A stretch of 64,000 nt of DNA from an uncultured bacterium (GTDB lineage Bacteria > Elusimicrobiota > Elusimicrobia > Elusimicrobiales > Elusimicrobiaceae): NCBI GenBank assembly GCA_949294095.1, contig CASFFZ010000001.1, positions 62,001 to 126,000 of the forward strand. The letters are read 5' to 3'. The position numbers were made by a program, and so were the translations under genes. Below, in pieces: positions 42,031 through 51,292 of this stretch; the stretch's first letter is position 1, and each line of letters opens with the position of its first letter. Under the pieces are notes generated by a model. The model saw nothing but the letters and a program-made list of their open reading frames with translations, was not told the origin of the DNA and searched no databases.

Positions 42031-42105
42031 TTCCAACCGGGCCCCTTTCAAGGCGGCCCGGGTCTTTATAAAAAACCCCGGAGCATTTACTGCCCCGGGG
42101 GTTTT
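41867..42105 (+). repeat. Direct repeat, right copy: rpoD 3' end plus terminators
   Basis: Right-hand copy of 40619-40859, offset 1,248 bp. It includes the rpoD stop and both hairpins. The first hairpin has changed on both arms (CCCCTT with AAGGCGG), keeping pairing. Confidence 0.92.
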
Positions 42106-42120
42106 TATACACACGAAGAA

Positions 42121-43575
42121 TTATCGCCCCAGCCGGAACCACTCAGCCAGCTGTTTTTTAAGCTGTTCGCGCATGCTGAGGATCACGTTGGCGTCTAAGA
42201 AAAGAAGCGTCTGCGCTTTCATTTCCGACGGCCGCGCCGGCATTTCCAAGGATCGGCGATCAGATAAACGAGACTGCTCGGCATACGATTGTGTCAATGT
42301 CCCTTTTTTATCAAAAGCTAACCACAAATGAACTTCACTTTCCTCCTGCGGCTCAAATTCTTGGTATTCCAGCCGGCCGGCCTTATTGGGGCTATACGAG
42401 GCGGTTACCTGGGCCCAATGGCCATTCTTTTTAAATAAGGCCGTTTTGTATTTTACTTTTTTGCGGCCTTTTCCCGAATAGGACTCCTGTTCTGCCAGCA
42501 AGGCGTCTTTTCCTTTTACCACCAACCGCAGATATTCTTCAAAACGGTAGGAATAATAAATTTTTTCCCCGCCGGGGCCCACGCTCAGCACCGGGCGGCC
42601 CAGTTCATCGCGCTCCTGTACGGTTTCTTTGGCAAAGGTTAAGGGCGCAAAACTCTCTTGATTTTTTAAAGTATAGCGTTGAGAGTCAACTTTTTCTCCT
42701 TGCCGGTAGGTATCCAGCACGAAGACCCCTTTTTCTTGTTCCAGAATGTGAAACGGGCCTTTGGAAGCGGATTGACCGCGTACATAAAACTCTTCCGAAC
42801 GGGGGCACAAGCTCTTCCAGCCCGTATTCCCGCCGCGGGCAGTTCCTTGCGTTAAATCAATTAAATTAATAATACCGTCCGCTTCATCGCAGGAAATGCC
42901 CGAATTGTCCCGCATGGTTCCTTTTCCCGCTTCAATGGAGCTGTAGCGGGCATGGCTGTTATTGTTTCGGGCTTCTTCGTATTGGTCGCTAAGTCCCAAC
43001 GAGTGCCCGATTTCATGCAATCCAATAGTCGAAGTAGATACTTTCCCCGCCGATAAAAGCTTCAGCCAGAAATGGTCTTCCGGAAGAATAATTTGGGGCT
43101 CCGTTCCCGTGGCGGCAACCCGCAGGTAGCAACCGCCCGCTCCGCGGCCGCATTCCTCCTGCACGTCTCGTAAAGGCGCAATATAAAAGGCAATATCCGA
43201 CCCCGCCGCTTGGGAAACAAAATGAAGATCTATCCCTTTTTGCAAGAGGGGCAAAATATCGCGGAATTCCTGCTGCCGATCGTTCTTCTGAATGATTTTT
43301 GCGGTTTCCGTAAACCATTTATTATAATTTTCGGCAATGATGGTTTGGTATTTTTCCCGCTGGTCTTCTTTGTCGGGGGAGATGGAAACATATACCTGAA
43401 GCGGTTCTCCTGCCAGAATTTTCGGCATTAAATAGCGCGCGCCCATGCGCGTATCTGGTTTTGAACGGGAGGATCTTCGTAACGGCTGGTCAAAATCCCG
43501 CATGGCGCCCCACGGGGCGCTGCAAAGCCCGGGCGCCAGACCTACCAGAACAAACAAAAAGATAATTAAGCGCAT
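42121..43575 (-). CDS. Secreted metzincin-like zinc metalloprotease
   Basis: The 484-residue protein has a signal peptide (MRLIIFLFVLVGLAPGLCSA). It carries HEIGHSLGLSDQYEE (His187, Glu188, His191, and Asp197 as probable third ligand), the extended HExxHxxGxxD zinc motif of snapalysin-type metzincins. TMRDNSGISCDEADGIINLIDLTQG follows and includes a Met-turn-like methionine. About 230 C-terminal residues are beta-rich with no recognised domain. Likely an exported peptidase feeding peptide uptake. Start supported by AGAGGATT. Confidence 0.82.
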   Translation of the reverse strand: MRLIIFLFVLVGLAPGLCSAPWGAMRDFDQPLRRSSRSKPDTRMGARYLMPKILAGEPLQVYVSISPDKEDQREKYQTIIAENYNKWFTETAKIIQKNDRQQEFRDILPLLQKGIDLHFVSQAAGSDIAFYIAPLRDVQEECGRGAGGCYLRVAATGTEPQIILPEDHFWLKLLSAGKVSTSTIGLHEIGHSLGLSDQYEEARNNNSHARYSSIEAGKGTMRDNSGISCDEADGIINLIDLTQGTARGGNTGWKSLCPRSEEFYVRGQSASKGPFHILEQEKGVFVLDTYRQGEKVDSQRYTLKNQESFAPLTFAKETVQERDELGRPVLSVGPGGEKIYYSYRFEEYLRLVVKGKDALLAEQESYSGKGRKKVKYKTALFKKNGHWAQVTASYSPNKAGRLEYQEFEPQEESEVHLWLAFDKKGTLTQSYAEQSRLSDRRSLEMPARPSEMKAQTLLFLDANVILSMREQLKKQLAEWFRLGR

Positions 43576-43630
43576 AGGAAATCCTCTTTTTTTTAAGAAT
43601 TTTACGATATATAGTAGTATAAGGTTTTTT

Positions 43631-43665
43631 TAAAAAAAGACACCCCCCTTTTGAAAGGGGGGTGT
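43631..43665 (-). terminator. Terminator of the MscS-like gene
   Basis: ACACCCCCCTT and AAGGGGGGTGT form an 11-bp stem; on the minus strand seven T follow. It lies 13 bp after the stop. Confidence 0.9.
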
Positions 43666-43677
43666 GGCACATTTGTG

Positions 43678-44358
43678 TTATTTTTCTTCTTTTTTAAAAA
43701 GCTCTTTCAAAAAGTCCGCCACCAGCTCTTTAGAGCCAAGCCCTACTCCAATACCAAAAGCAAGCCCCAAGGAAGCCAGCACAATAATGACCACGTTATT
43801 TACCAGCTGGTTGGCAAAACCCAAATTTTCCACCGCGATCAGCGCACAGAAAAACACAATAAAGATGTTTACCGCTTTGGAAATAAAGAACCCGCCTTTT
43901 AAGTTGTTGGCCTGGGCGGAATTCTCAATGATATTGCCCATCAACTTGCCGAACAACAGCCCCGCAAACAAAATTAACACCGACACAAACAGCGTGGGGA
44001 TAAATTCCAAAAACTGCGTAAACAAATTACGGATGATGTCCAAATGCAGCACTTCGGCCGCCAATACCACGGCATAAAAGATGACCGCCCAAGCCAGCAC
44101 GAAAGAAATGATATAGGTGGGCGATTTGCCCAGCCCAAAGCGCACACACAGCTCGTTGATTCCGAGTTTGGAAGTTTTGTCGTCAAACGAAATTTTATTT
44201 AAAATTTTCTTAACGTAAGACCCCACAAACCGGGAAATATACAAACCGATTACCAAAATCAATACCGCCACAACAAGCGCCGCCAATACCTTCAAACTGC
44301 TCTGGCCCACCTGCAGCAGGTGCGCGCTGACTTGTGTGGAAATGGCTTCTAAATCCAT
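43678..44358 (-). CDS. Membrane protein with MscS-type conserved TM helices
   Basis: A 226-residue protein with about five hydrophobic helices. The final segment, LASLGLAFGIGVGLGSKELVADFLKELFKK, is the Gly/Ala-rich helix of the mechanosensitive-channel TM-helix family, related to the MscS pore helix. The MscS cytoplasmic beta domain is missing, so it may be a small channel or scaffold. GGAGGACT precedes the ATG. Confidence 0.8.
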   Translation of the reverse strand: MDLEAISTQVSAHLLQVGQSSLKVLAALVVAVLILVIGLYISRFVGSYVKKILNKISFDDKTSKLGINELCVRFGLGKSPTYIISFVLAWAVIFYAVVLAAEVLHLDIIRNLFTQFLEFIPTLFVSVLILFAGLLFGKLMGNIIENSAQANNLKGGFFISKAVNIFIVFFCALIAVENLGFANQLVNNVVIIVLASLGLAFGIGVGLGSKELVADFLKELFKKEEK

Positions 44359-44418
44359 AAAAGAGTCCTCCTTTTTTTAAATTGTAGCATATATTATTTG
44401 TAAAATAAGTATATACGT

Positions 44419-46515
44419 ATGACGGCAACCACCCAAATCCAATTTTTAAAAGGCATCGGCCCGGCCAAAGCCAAACTGTTTGAGCGTTTGGAAATCCACA
44501 CCGTGGAAGATTTGCTGCACTACTATCCGCGCACCTACCAAGACCGCCGGCTGGATACGCCCCCCAACGAATATAATTCCGATGCGCTTGTCGTATTCAA
44601 AGGCCGCGTGCTGCGCACGCAGGAAATTCCGGCCCGCAGCGTGCTTATTTTTAAAGCGTTTTTGGAAAACGAAAAGGGCGAACACGTGGAATGCACCTGG
44701 TTTAAACGGCGGATGTACCGCGGATTTCGGTTTGACCCGTTCGGAACGCTTAAAAAAGATTTTAAAATGAATCAGGAAGTATGGGTCATTGGCAAGCGGG
44801 ATGATAAAAACAATTTTTTCGGCAATAAAATCACGGTGGACGAGCATTACCCGGCGGCCGACGCCCTGACCAAACTGCACGCCGGACGGCTGACCCCCAT
44901 TTACGGCCTTACCGAAGGACTGACCAACAAACAGTTTCGGCAATTTGTTTACGAAGCGCTGCAAACCAGCTCGCTGGAGCGGGAGCCGGAAGTTCTGCCG
45001 CCGGACTTGCTGTCCAAACGCAAGTTGCTAAGCGCGCCGCAGGCGCTGAAGGCGGTGCATTTTCCCAATTCGCTGGCCGAGCTGCAAAACGCCCGCACGC
45101 GCCTGGCGTATGAAGAATTTTTGCTGTTGGCCACGGCCTGGGGCATTAAACGCACGCAAACCAAAATTCTGGCCAAAGACTATTCTTACCAAATTAAAAA
45201 GACGCTTCTTACCCCTTTCCGCCAACAGCTGGGATTTGAATTTACCAACAGCCAGAAAAAAGTAATCAACGAAATTTTTAAAGACTTATGCTCCCCCCGC
45301 CCCATGAACCGCCTGCTGCAAGGGGATGTGGGTTCCGGCAAAACGGTGGTGGCCCTGTGTGCCATGCTGCTGGCGGCCGAAAACGGCTACCAATCGGCCC
45401 TGATGGCACCCACCGAAATTTTGGCGGAGCAACACTTTTTAACATTTAAACGCCTGCTAAGCGGCCTTAGCGTAAATATAGCAGTGCTGACCTCCAGCAC
45501 CAAAACGGCCGCCCGCAAAAAAATTTTAAAAGAACTGGCGGAAGGGAAAATTGATATTTTGGTAGGCACCCACGCCGTCATTCAGGACGAAGTACAATTT
45601 CATAACCTGCGCCTGGCCGTTATTGACGAACAACACCGCTTTGGCGTCAAACAGCGCAGCCGCCTAAAAGAAAAAACGGCCAAACTGGATTTGCTTACCA
45701 TGACGGCCACCCCCATCCCCCGCACCTTGGCCCTGGCCTTTTACGGCGATTTGGAAGTATCCACCTTAAACGAACTTCCCCCCGGCCGCCAGCCCATCCG
45801 CACGGAAGCGGCCACCTCCAAGCTGGCCTATGACCGCGTGCGGGAAGAGGTAAAAAAAGGACGGCAGGCCTATATCGTTTTCCCTTTAATTGAAGAGAGC
45901 GAAAAAATTTCCGCCAAGGCCGTTACGGAAGAATTTGAAAAGCTCAAAAAAGTGTTTCCGCAGTTCCGGCTGGCCATTTTGCACGGGCAGATGAGCCAAG
46001 CCGAGAAAGAAACGGTCATGGCGGATTTTGCCGCCCATAAAACCGATATCTTGGTGGCCACCCCCGTAATTGAGGTGGGGATAGACGTTAAAAACGCAAC
46101 CGTCATGGTCATTGAAAACGCAGAACGGTTTGGCCTAGCCAGCCTGCACCAGCTGCGCGGGCGGGTGGGCCGCGGCGAGCACGAAAGTTATTGTATTTTG
46201 GTGCCTCAGCACCCCGGCAGCGTAGCCAAGGAAAGGGTGGATATCATTTGCGCAACGCGGGACGGATTTAAAATCGGCGAGCGGGACATGCAGCTAAGAG
46301 GCCCGGGCGAAATTTTGGGAACGCGCCAAAGCGGGGAACTGGAATTTAAAGCCGGGGATATTTTTAAAGACAAAGACATCCTCTACTGGGCCATAGAAGA
46401 CCGCGACGTGCTCCTCTCCCAAGACCCTTCCCTCACCGCGCCCGAGCACGCACGCTTCCGGCAAAAACTCATCGAGTTATACCAGAAAGACTGGCACTTA
46501 ATTGATTTAAGCTGA
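44419..46515 (+). CDS. recG: ATP-dependent DNA helicase RecG
   Basis: The 698-residue helicase remodels stalled forks and Holliday junctions. The N-terminal wedge domain contains FKGRVLRTQEIP. The motor shows Walker A GDVGSGKTVVA, DEQHRFG (motif II), MTATPIPRTLAL (motif III), TPVIEVGIDVKNATVMVIENAERFGLASLHQLRGRVGRG (motifs V-VI) and the TRG motif. TAAAAT at 44401-44406 lies 12 bp before the ATG with no Shine-Dalgarno site, so the leader is very short. Confidence 0.96.
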   Translation: MTATTQIQFLKGIGPAKAKLFERLEIHTVEDLLHYYPRTYQDRRLDTPPNEYNSDALVVFKGRVLRTQEIPARSVLIFKAFLENEKGEHVECTWFKRRMYRGFRFDPFGTLKKDFKMNQEVWVIGKRDDKNNFFGNKITVDEHYPAADALTKLHAGRLTPIYGLTEGLTNKQFRQFVYEALQTSSLEREPEVLPPDLLSKRKLLSAPQALKAVHFPNSLAELQNARTRLAYEEFLLLATAWGIKRTQTKILAKDYSYQIKKTLLTPFRQQLGFEFTNSQKKVINEIFKDLCSPRPMNRLLQGDVGSGKTVVALCAMLLAAENGYQSALMAPTEILAEQHFLTFKRLLSGLSVNIAVLTSSTKTAARKKILKELAEGKIDILVGTHAVIQDEVQFHNLRLAVIDEQHRFGVKQRSRLKEKTAKLDLLTMTATPIPRTLALAFYGDLEVSTLNELPPGRQPIRTEAATSKLAYDRVREEVKKGRQAYIVFPLIEESEKISAKAVTEEFEKLKKVFPQFRLAILHGQMSQAEKETVMADFAAHKTDILVATPVIEVGIDVKNATVMVIENAERFGLASLHQLRGRVGRGEHESYCILVPQHPGSVAKERVDIICATRDGFKIGERDMQLRGPGEILGTRQSGELEFKAGDIFKDKDILYWAIEDRDVLLSQDPSLTAPEHARFRQKLIELYQKDWHLIDLS

Positions 46516-46516
46516 C

Positions 46517-46546
46517 AAAAAACCTGCTTTTACAAGCAGGTTTTTT
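46517..46546. terminator. Bidirectional terminator, recG and ankyrin gene
   Basis: AAAAAACCTGCTT and AAGCAGGTTTTTT form a 13-bp stem with a TTAC loop, immediately between the two converging genes. Confidence 0.9.
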
Positions 46547-46547
46547 G

Positions 46548-47192
46548 TTAAAGAATCGGGAAAATAAGCGGTTCCTCAGCCGGTTTTGGCTTTTGAACAG
46601 GAGGAGGCGAAGCCGGCTTTGCCCCTTTTTGCGGGGCAGGCTTCGGTTGGGGGCAAGCGCTGATAATTTGTTTGGGGGTTTGCCCGCTGGCATTGCGAAA
46701 CGAGGGGTTGGCTCCGTGCTGCAGCAAATAATTATAAATACGAAAATTGCATTTTTGCGCAGCCAAATGCAGGGGGGTGTTGGAGTCGTTTAGCGAAGCC
46801 TCGCGGCTGCGCCGCGGCATATTGAACAAATGTTTAGGCAACGAAGCGTCTTCTTCCGCTGTCAGCCGTACCAACAGCCGCACCATCGGCTCGTCGTTAT
46901 TGGACACAGCAATATGCATAGCATTACCCGGTGCGGCAACATTATCCAAACGAGAAAAATAATCCGCCAACAAACTGACCATTTTTAAATTTTGTGTTTC
47001 CACCGCTACCAAAAAAGGCGTCATCCCATCTTTATTTTTGGCAAACACCAAGGTCTTATCTTTGCCGATCATTTTTTCCACCCGCCGGTTGTTTCCATTG
47101 CGTACAGCCGTAAAGAATTCCTCCGCAGGCCCCGCCAAGCCCGGCGTTACGCTCAACAACAGCAAAGATATACTCCATAAAAACGATTTCAT
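46548..47192 (-). CDS. Secreted ankyrin-repeat protein
   Basis: The 214-residue protein has a signal peptide (MKSFLWSISLLLLSVTPGLAG) and about four ankyrin repeats (about 25-175), the clearest being NTPLHLAAQKCNFRIYNYLLQHGANPSFRNASGQTP and DGMTPFLVAVETQNLKMVSLL. A Pro/Lys-rich tail follows (KPAPQKGAKPASPPPVQKPKP). Ankyrin repeats bind proteins; the partner is unknown. The export signal points to a periplasmic or extracellular role. Confidence 0.85.
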   Translation of the reverse strand: MKSFLWSISLLLLSVTPGLAGPAEEFFTAVRNGNNRRVEKMIGKDKTLVFAKNKDGMTPFLVAVETQNLKMVSLLADYFSRLDNVAAPGNAMHIAVSNNDEPMVRLLVRLTAEEDASLPKHLFNMPRRSREASLNDSNTPLHLAAQKCNFRIYNYLLQHGANPSFRNASGQTPKQIISACPQPKPAPQKGAKPASPPPVQKPKPAEEPLIFPIL

Positions 47193-47237
47193 TTTTTTAG
47201 TTTAATCTATTTTCTTTTCTTTTACAAGCCATAAATA

Positions 47238-47263
47238 AAGCGGCCGGGGAAAACCGGCCGCTT
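47238..47263 (-). terminator. Terminator behind metG
   Basis: AAGCGGCCGG (47238-47247) pairs with CCGGCCGCTT (47254-47263), 19 bp after the metG stop. The trailing T tract is short. Confidence 0.65.
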
Positions 47264-47281
47264 GCAAGAATAAGATTTCCT

Positions 47282-48793
47282 TTATTTCTTATCGGCTTCC
47301 AACCGCGGGAACAGCGGCGGATATTTTTCAATTTTTCCCGGCAGCAGGCGTTTTTGCATTTCCTTGGCTACCGTGGGCATAAACGGCTCCAGCCACACGG
47401 CCACCTTGCGCAGGCACGCCACCAGCTCCAGCAAAACGGCTTTGGCCGCTTCGGGGTCGGTTTTTGCCAGTTCCCAGGGCTTTTTGGTATCTACCAATTT
47501 GTTTAAATCGCTGGCAAAGCCGTAGATGTTTTCAAGCACCTTATCAAAAGCCAACTGGTCGTAAGCGGCATCAATGGCTTTTTCCACTTCGGCCGACTTG
47601 GCAAGGAGCGGATAGTCGCCTTCAATTTTTTCCGGCAATTCGCCGATATTCTTGGCCGCCATGTTAAGTGTGCGGGAAAGCAGATTGCCGATGTTGTTGG
47701 CCAAGTCGGAATTATAACGGTTTTTAAAGCTTTCCATCGAAAAATCGCCGTCTTGCCCAAAAGGCACCTCGCGGAACAAAAACGCCCGCAGCGGATCCAC
47801 GCCGTACTGCGCGGCCACTTTGGCAGGGTCAATGATGTTGCCCAGCGATTTGGACATTTTTTCCCCTTCCACCGTCCACCAGCCGTGGGCAAACACTTTT
47901 TTCGGAAGAGGCAGCCCCAGCGCCATTAACACCGCCGGCCAAATGACCGTGTGGAAACGGAAAATTTCTTTGCCCACCATATGCAAGTCCGCCGGCCACA
48001 AATCTTCAAATTTGTCCGCGCGGATTTGTTCAAGCTGCGCCTCGTGCAAGGTTTTGTCTTCGCACAATACGGTGCCGTATCCGGCGGCGGAAATATAGTT
48101 GATCAGCGCGTCAAACCACACGTAAATGGTGTGGTGCGGGTTGCTGGGCACGGGGATGCCCCACGCCACTTTGGTGCGCGTGACGGACAAGTCCTGCAAT
48201 CCGCCTTTTACAAAGTTGATAATTTCGTGCGCGCGGGTTTTGGGGCTTAAAAATTCGGGGTGTTCCTCGTAGTATTTCAGCAGCGGTTTTTCATAGCGGG
48301 ACAGTTTAAAAAAGTACGTTTCTTCGTGCACTTCGGTCAGCGGGCGTTTGTGCACAGGGCAGAGGTTGCCTTCCAAGATTTCGCTTTCGTTGTAGTATTG
48401 CTCGCAGGAGAGGCAGTATTTGCCGGAGTAGGAACCCAAATAGATATCGCCGCTTTTTAACAATTTTTCAAAAATAGCCTGTACCACCTGTTCGTGTTTT
48501 TTATCGGTGGTGCGGATGAAATCATCGTAGGAAATGTTAAGCGTTTTCCACAAAGCTTTGTATTTGCCGGAAACGTCGTCCGCCCATTGTTTGGGCGTTA
48601 CGCCGGCGGCGGTGGCGGATTTTTCAATGTTGGCGCCGTGTTCGTCGGTACCGGTCAAAAAGCGTACGTCAAAGCCTTTTTGGCGTTTATAGCGCGCCAG
48701 CACATCTTGGGCAATGGTGGTGTAGGCATGGCCGATGTGCGGCACCGAATTGACATAATAGATAGGGGTGGTAATATAGAATTTCTTGGTCAT
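47282..48793 (-). CDS. metG: Methionyl-tRNA synthetase
   Basis: The 503-residue class I synthetase starts FYITTPIYYVNSVPHIGHAYTT (HIGH). It has the zinc-knuckle CLSCEQYYNE...LCPVHKRP, VWFDALINYISAAGYG, and KMSKS in GEKMSKSLGNIIDP. It lacks the C-terminal tRNA-binding domain of longer forms. Last gene of kdsC-tmk-holB-metG. Confidence 0.96.
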   Translation of the reverse strand: MTKKFYITTPIYYVNSVPHIGHAYTTIAQDVLARYKRQKGFDVRFLTGTDEHGANIEKSATAAGVTPKQWADDVSGKYKALWKTLNISYDDFIRTTDKKHEQVVQAIFEKLLKSGDIYLGSYSGKYCLSCEQYYNESEILEGNLCPVHKRPLTEVHEETYFFKLSRYEKPLLKYYEEHPEFLSPKTRAHEIINFVKGGLQDLSVTRTKVAWGIPVPSNPHHTIYVWFDALINYISAAGYGTVLCEDKTLHEAQLEQIRADKFEDLWPADLHMVGKEIFRFHTVIWPAVLMALGLPLPKKVFAHGWWTVEGEKMSKSLGNIIDPAKVAAQYGVDPLRAFLFREVPFGQDGDFSMESFKNRYNSDLANNIGNLLSRTLNMAAKNIGELPEKIEGDYPLLAKSAEVEKAIDAAYDQLAFDKVLENIYGFASDLNKLVDTKKPWELAKTDPEAAKAVLLELVACLRKVAVWLEPFMPTVAKEMQKRLLPGKIEKYPPLFPRLEADKK

Positions 48794-48805
48794 AAGTTCT
48801 CCGTA

Positions 48806-49810
48806 TTAAAAAATCTGCACGTTTAAGCCGTCTAAACTCATCAGTGCGGTTTCCAGCACCAACGCGGGCGATACGTTGCGCCCGATACTGCGTTTATAGG
48901 TTTCAAATTGTTTGAGCACCTGCTGCAGCCGGCGCTGCTCGCGCGGGTCTTGCGCCTGCGTCCACCGGCGGTGAAGCGCACAAATCAGCACATCCAGCAC
49001 CGCCTGCGCTTCCTGCCGGGCCGCCACCAACGTGCGCGAAAGCCCCGCCGCCACACTGCACGGCCCCTGCGGCGTACCAAAAGCGCCGGTGCGTAAAAGC
49101 TCCAACGCTTCCGCCGCTTTGAGCGCCCCCGACACGGAACCGCCGCTGTAGCGGGCGCATAAATCGGGATCCGGTACGTCCGCCCCCGTGTTTTTTAAAA
49201 TTTGCGTTACGTGTTCCTGCGAAAGCGGCGCAAACGCCAGCGGCTGACAGCGCGACAAAATGGTTTTAAGCATGGTGGCGCGCTTATTGGTAATTAAAAT
49301 CCAAACGGTTTTATAGGGCGGCTCTTCAATAAATTTAAGTAGCGCATTGGCGGCCGCGCCCTGCATGGTTTGCGCCTGGTCTATAATCAGCACTTTCCAA
49401 CCGCCGCCCACGGCTTTTTGCTGGGATTTGGCGGTTACGTCGCGGATGGTATCCACATTGATGTGCTGCTGTTTGGCGATTTCTTTTTCCAGTTCGTCTT
49501 CATAGCCTTTGCTGGAAAAATCTTTCTTCACTTCCAGCCGCGCCTGGTACGTAAAGTCCACAAACGTAACATCCGGATGCGTTCCCTTGGCAATGGCCTG
49601 GCAGTTGGCGCACACGCCGCAGGCGTCCCCCGTTTGGCGGGCCTGCGGATCTAAGCAGTTAAGCGCCTGTGCAAAGAGAACCGCCGCGCGGGCCTTGCCC
49701 ACGCCGTCCGGCCCGTAAAACAAAAGAGCGCCCGGAACTTTTTGCGCTCCGGCCAACTGTTTTAAATACGAGGAGGCTTTTTCCTGCCCCAGGATATCGG
49801 CAAACGGCAT
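48806..49810 (-). CDS. holB: DNA polymerase III subunit delta-prime
   Basis: The 334-residue clamp-loader subunit reads MPFADILGQEKASSYLKQLA, then a P-loop variant YGPDGVGKARAAVLFAQAL, a four-Cys zinc module (CGVCANC with Cys at DPQARQTGDAC), and the sensor region VLIIDQAQTMQGAAANALLKFIEEPP. Overlaps the tmk stop by TAATG. Confidence 0.93.
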   Translation of the reverse strand: MPFADILGQEKASSYLKQLAGAQKVPGALLFYGPDGVGKARAAVLFAQALNCLDPQARQTGDACGVCANCQAIAKGTHPDVTFVDFTYQARLEVKKDFSSKGYEDELEKEIAKQQHINVDTIRDVTAKSQQKAVGGGWKVLIIDQAQTMQGAAANALLKFIEEPPYKTVWILITNKRATMLKTILSRCQPLAFAPLSQEHVTQILKNTGADVPDPDLCARYSGGSVSGALKAAEALELLRTGAFGTPQGPCSVAAGLSRTLVAARQEAQAVLDVLICALHRRWTQAQDPREQRRLQQVLKQFETYKRSIGRNVSPALVLETALMSLDGLNVQIF

Positions 49811-50427
49811 TAATCTATAATATGGTGCTCTTCCAACAATTGCAATACGCGGGCCTGAATATCGCGGATATTTTTATCGGCGTCAATCAAATACGCATGG
49901 GGCGTGCGGTCAATCATTTCCAAATACCCTTTGCGCATTTTTTGGCGGAAGGCCAGGTCTTCCTGTTCCAAACGGTCGGAAAACAAATACTCGCCGCGTT
50001 CGGTAAAATACTTGTCGGACATTAAAAAAACAAGCGTTAAATCGGGCTGCGTATCTTGGGTAGCGATTTTATTGAGGATATCAATCGTATCCAGCGCAAT
50101 GCCGCGCCCATACCCCTGATAGGCGCACGTAGACATGGTGTAGCGCTCGCAGATGACGGTTTTTCCTTCCGCCAACGCCGGAAGAATTTTTTCCTGCGTA
50201 TGTTGGGCCCGGGAAGCTTCATAGAGCAAAAGCTCCGCCAGCGGGCGTACATCCAGCCCCGGCTCCAATACAATTTGGCGGATCCGCTCCGCCGTGGGCG
50301 TTCCCCCCGGTTCGCGCGTTAAAATAACGTCTTTCCCGCGCGCCACCAGCTGGTTATAAAGCATTTTGGCTTGGGTGGATTTGCCGCAGCGGTCGGGGCC
50401 TTCCAATACAATAAATTTTCCTTTCAT
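49810..50427 (-). CDS. tmk: Thymidylate kinase
   Basis: The 205-residue kinase converts dTMP to dTDP. P-loop FIVLEGPDRCGKSTQAKML, the DR(E/H)-type TREPGGTPTAERIR, and RYTMSTCAYQGYGRG are all present. The tmk-holB pairing is common in bacteria. It starts 16 bp after kdsC. Confidence 0.96.
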   Translation of the reverse strand: MKGKFIVLEGPDRCGKSTQAKMLYNQLVARGKDVILTREPGGTPTAERIRQIVLEPGLDVRPLAELLLYEASRAQHTQEKILPALAEGKTVICERYTMSTCAYQGYGRGIALDTIDILNKIATQDTQPDLTLVFLMSDKYFTERGEYLFSDRLEQEDLAFRQKMRKGYLEMIDRTPHAYLIDADKNIRDIQARVLQLLEEHHIID

Positions 50428-50443
50428 AGTTGTCCCCGAATGC

Positions 50444-51043
50444 TTACGCCAAACCTTCCTGCGAGGTAATGACTTCCATTTCCGGGCGTTTGCCCGACGT
50501 CCAGGCCGAGGCTTCCACCTGCTCCAAAATAGGGGCCAGCTTGCCTTGGGCGTTTAGGATAAAATCAATAATTTCGCGGTAGGCGCCGTCTCCCCCCACG
50601 CGTTTGGTAATATAATGCGCGTGTTTTTTGACGCAGTCCAACGCGTTGGGCACCGTGGCAGCAAAGCCGACCTCGTTAAGCAGCGGGATATCGGTAATAT
50701 CGTCTCCGATATAGGCTACTTCTTCCGCAGTCAAATTTTCTTTTTCCAAAATATCGTTCAGCGGGCCGATTTTGGTCAAAAAACCCTGGTACATGTATTT
50801 AAACCCTAGGTTTTTGGCCCGTTCCACCGTAGTGGGGTGGCGCCGGCCGGTGATGATGCCGCACACGATGTGGGCGCTGTGGCAGAGCAGTACGGCGATG
50901 CCGTCCTGCGTGTGAAAAGATTTAAATTCGTCTATTTTACCGTCGTCCCGCACGAAAAAGTTTACTTTTCCGTCCGTCAAAATGCCGTCCACGTCGGTTA
51001 AAATGGCTTTGATTTTTTGAGCCCGTTTAATTGCTTCTTCCAT
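50444..51043 (-). CDS. kdsC: KdsC-like HAD phosphatase
   Basis: The 199-residue HAD enzyme has motif I AILTDVDGILTDGKV (nucleophile Asp), motif II GIITGRRHPTTVERAKNLG and motif III VAYIGDDITDIPLL, as in 3-deoxy-D-manno-octulosonate-8-phosphate phosphatase. KdsC releases KDO for lipopolysaccharide. The C-terminal ~25 residues go beyond the usual size. The ATG at 51043 lies 9 bp after a perfect TATAAT (51053-51058), so the mRNA should have almost no leader. Confidence 0.88.
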   Translation of the reverse strand: MEEAIKRAQKIKAILTDVDGILTDGKVNFFVRDDGKIDEFKSFHTQDGIAVLLCHSAHIVCGIITGRRHPTTVERAKNLGFKYMYQGFLTKIGPLNDILEKENLTAEEVAYIGDDITDIPLLNEVGFAATVPNALDCVKKHAHYITKRVGGDGAYREIIDFILNAQGKLAPILEQVEASAWTSGKRPEMEVITSQEGLA

Positions 51044-51052
51044 ATATAAGGT

Positions 51053-51058
51053 ATTATA
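51053..51058 (-). promoter_or_regulatory. -10 box of kdsC-tmk-holB-metG
   Basis: TATAAT on the minus strand, 9 bp before the kdsC ATG. The -35 region (ATCTTG at 17 bp) is weak. The 249-bp gap upstream (51044-51292) holds several GC-rich stems but no gene I can support. Confidence 0.5.
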
Positions 51059-51292
51059 CCAAATATCGTTTCCGGCAAGATAAGCCCCCGGCCGCCGGCC
51101 CGTGGGCGGCGTCTTTCGGCCGGTACAGCCGACGGCGCCGTTCCCAGCGGATTGGTGCAGCCGGCTTGAATAAATCGGGCGAGGGTGCATACACCCTCAA
51201 CAACAGCGGTGCATCCGCCGCGGAACCGTAAAAGCCCAAAGGCCGACACGCCCCGCAAAAAAGCGGGCCCGCCGGCCCGCCATTTTTCTTTT

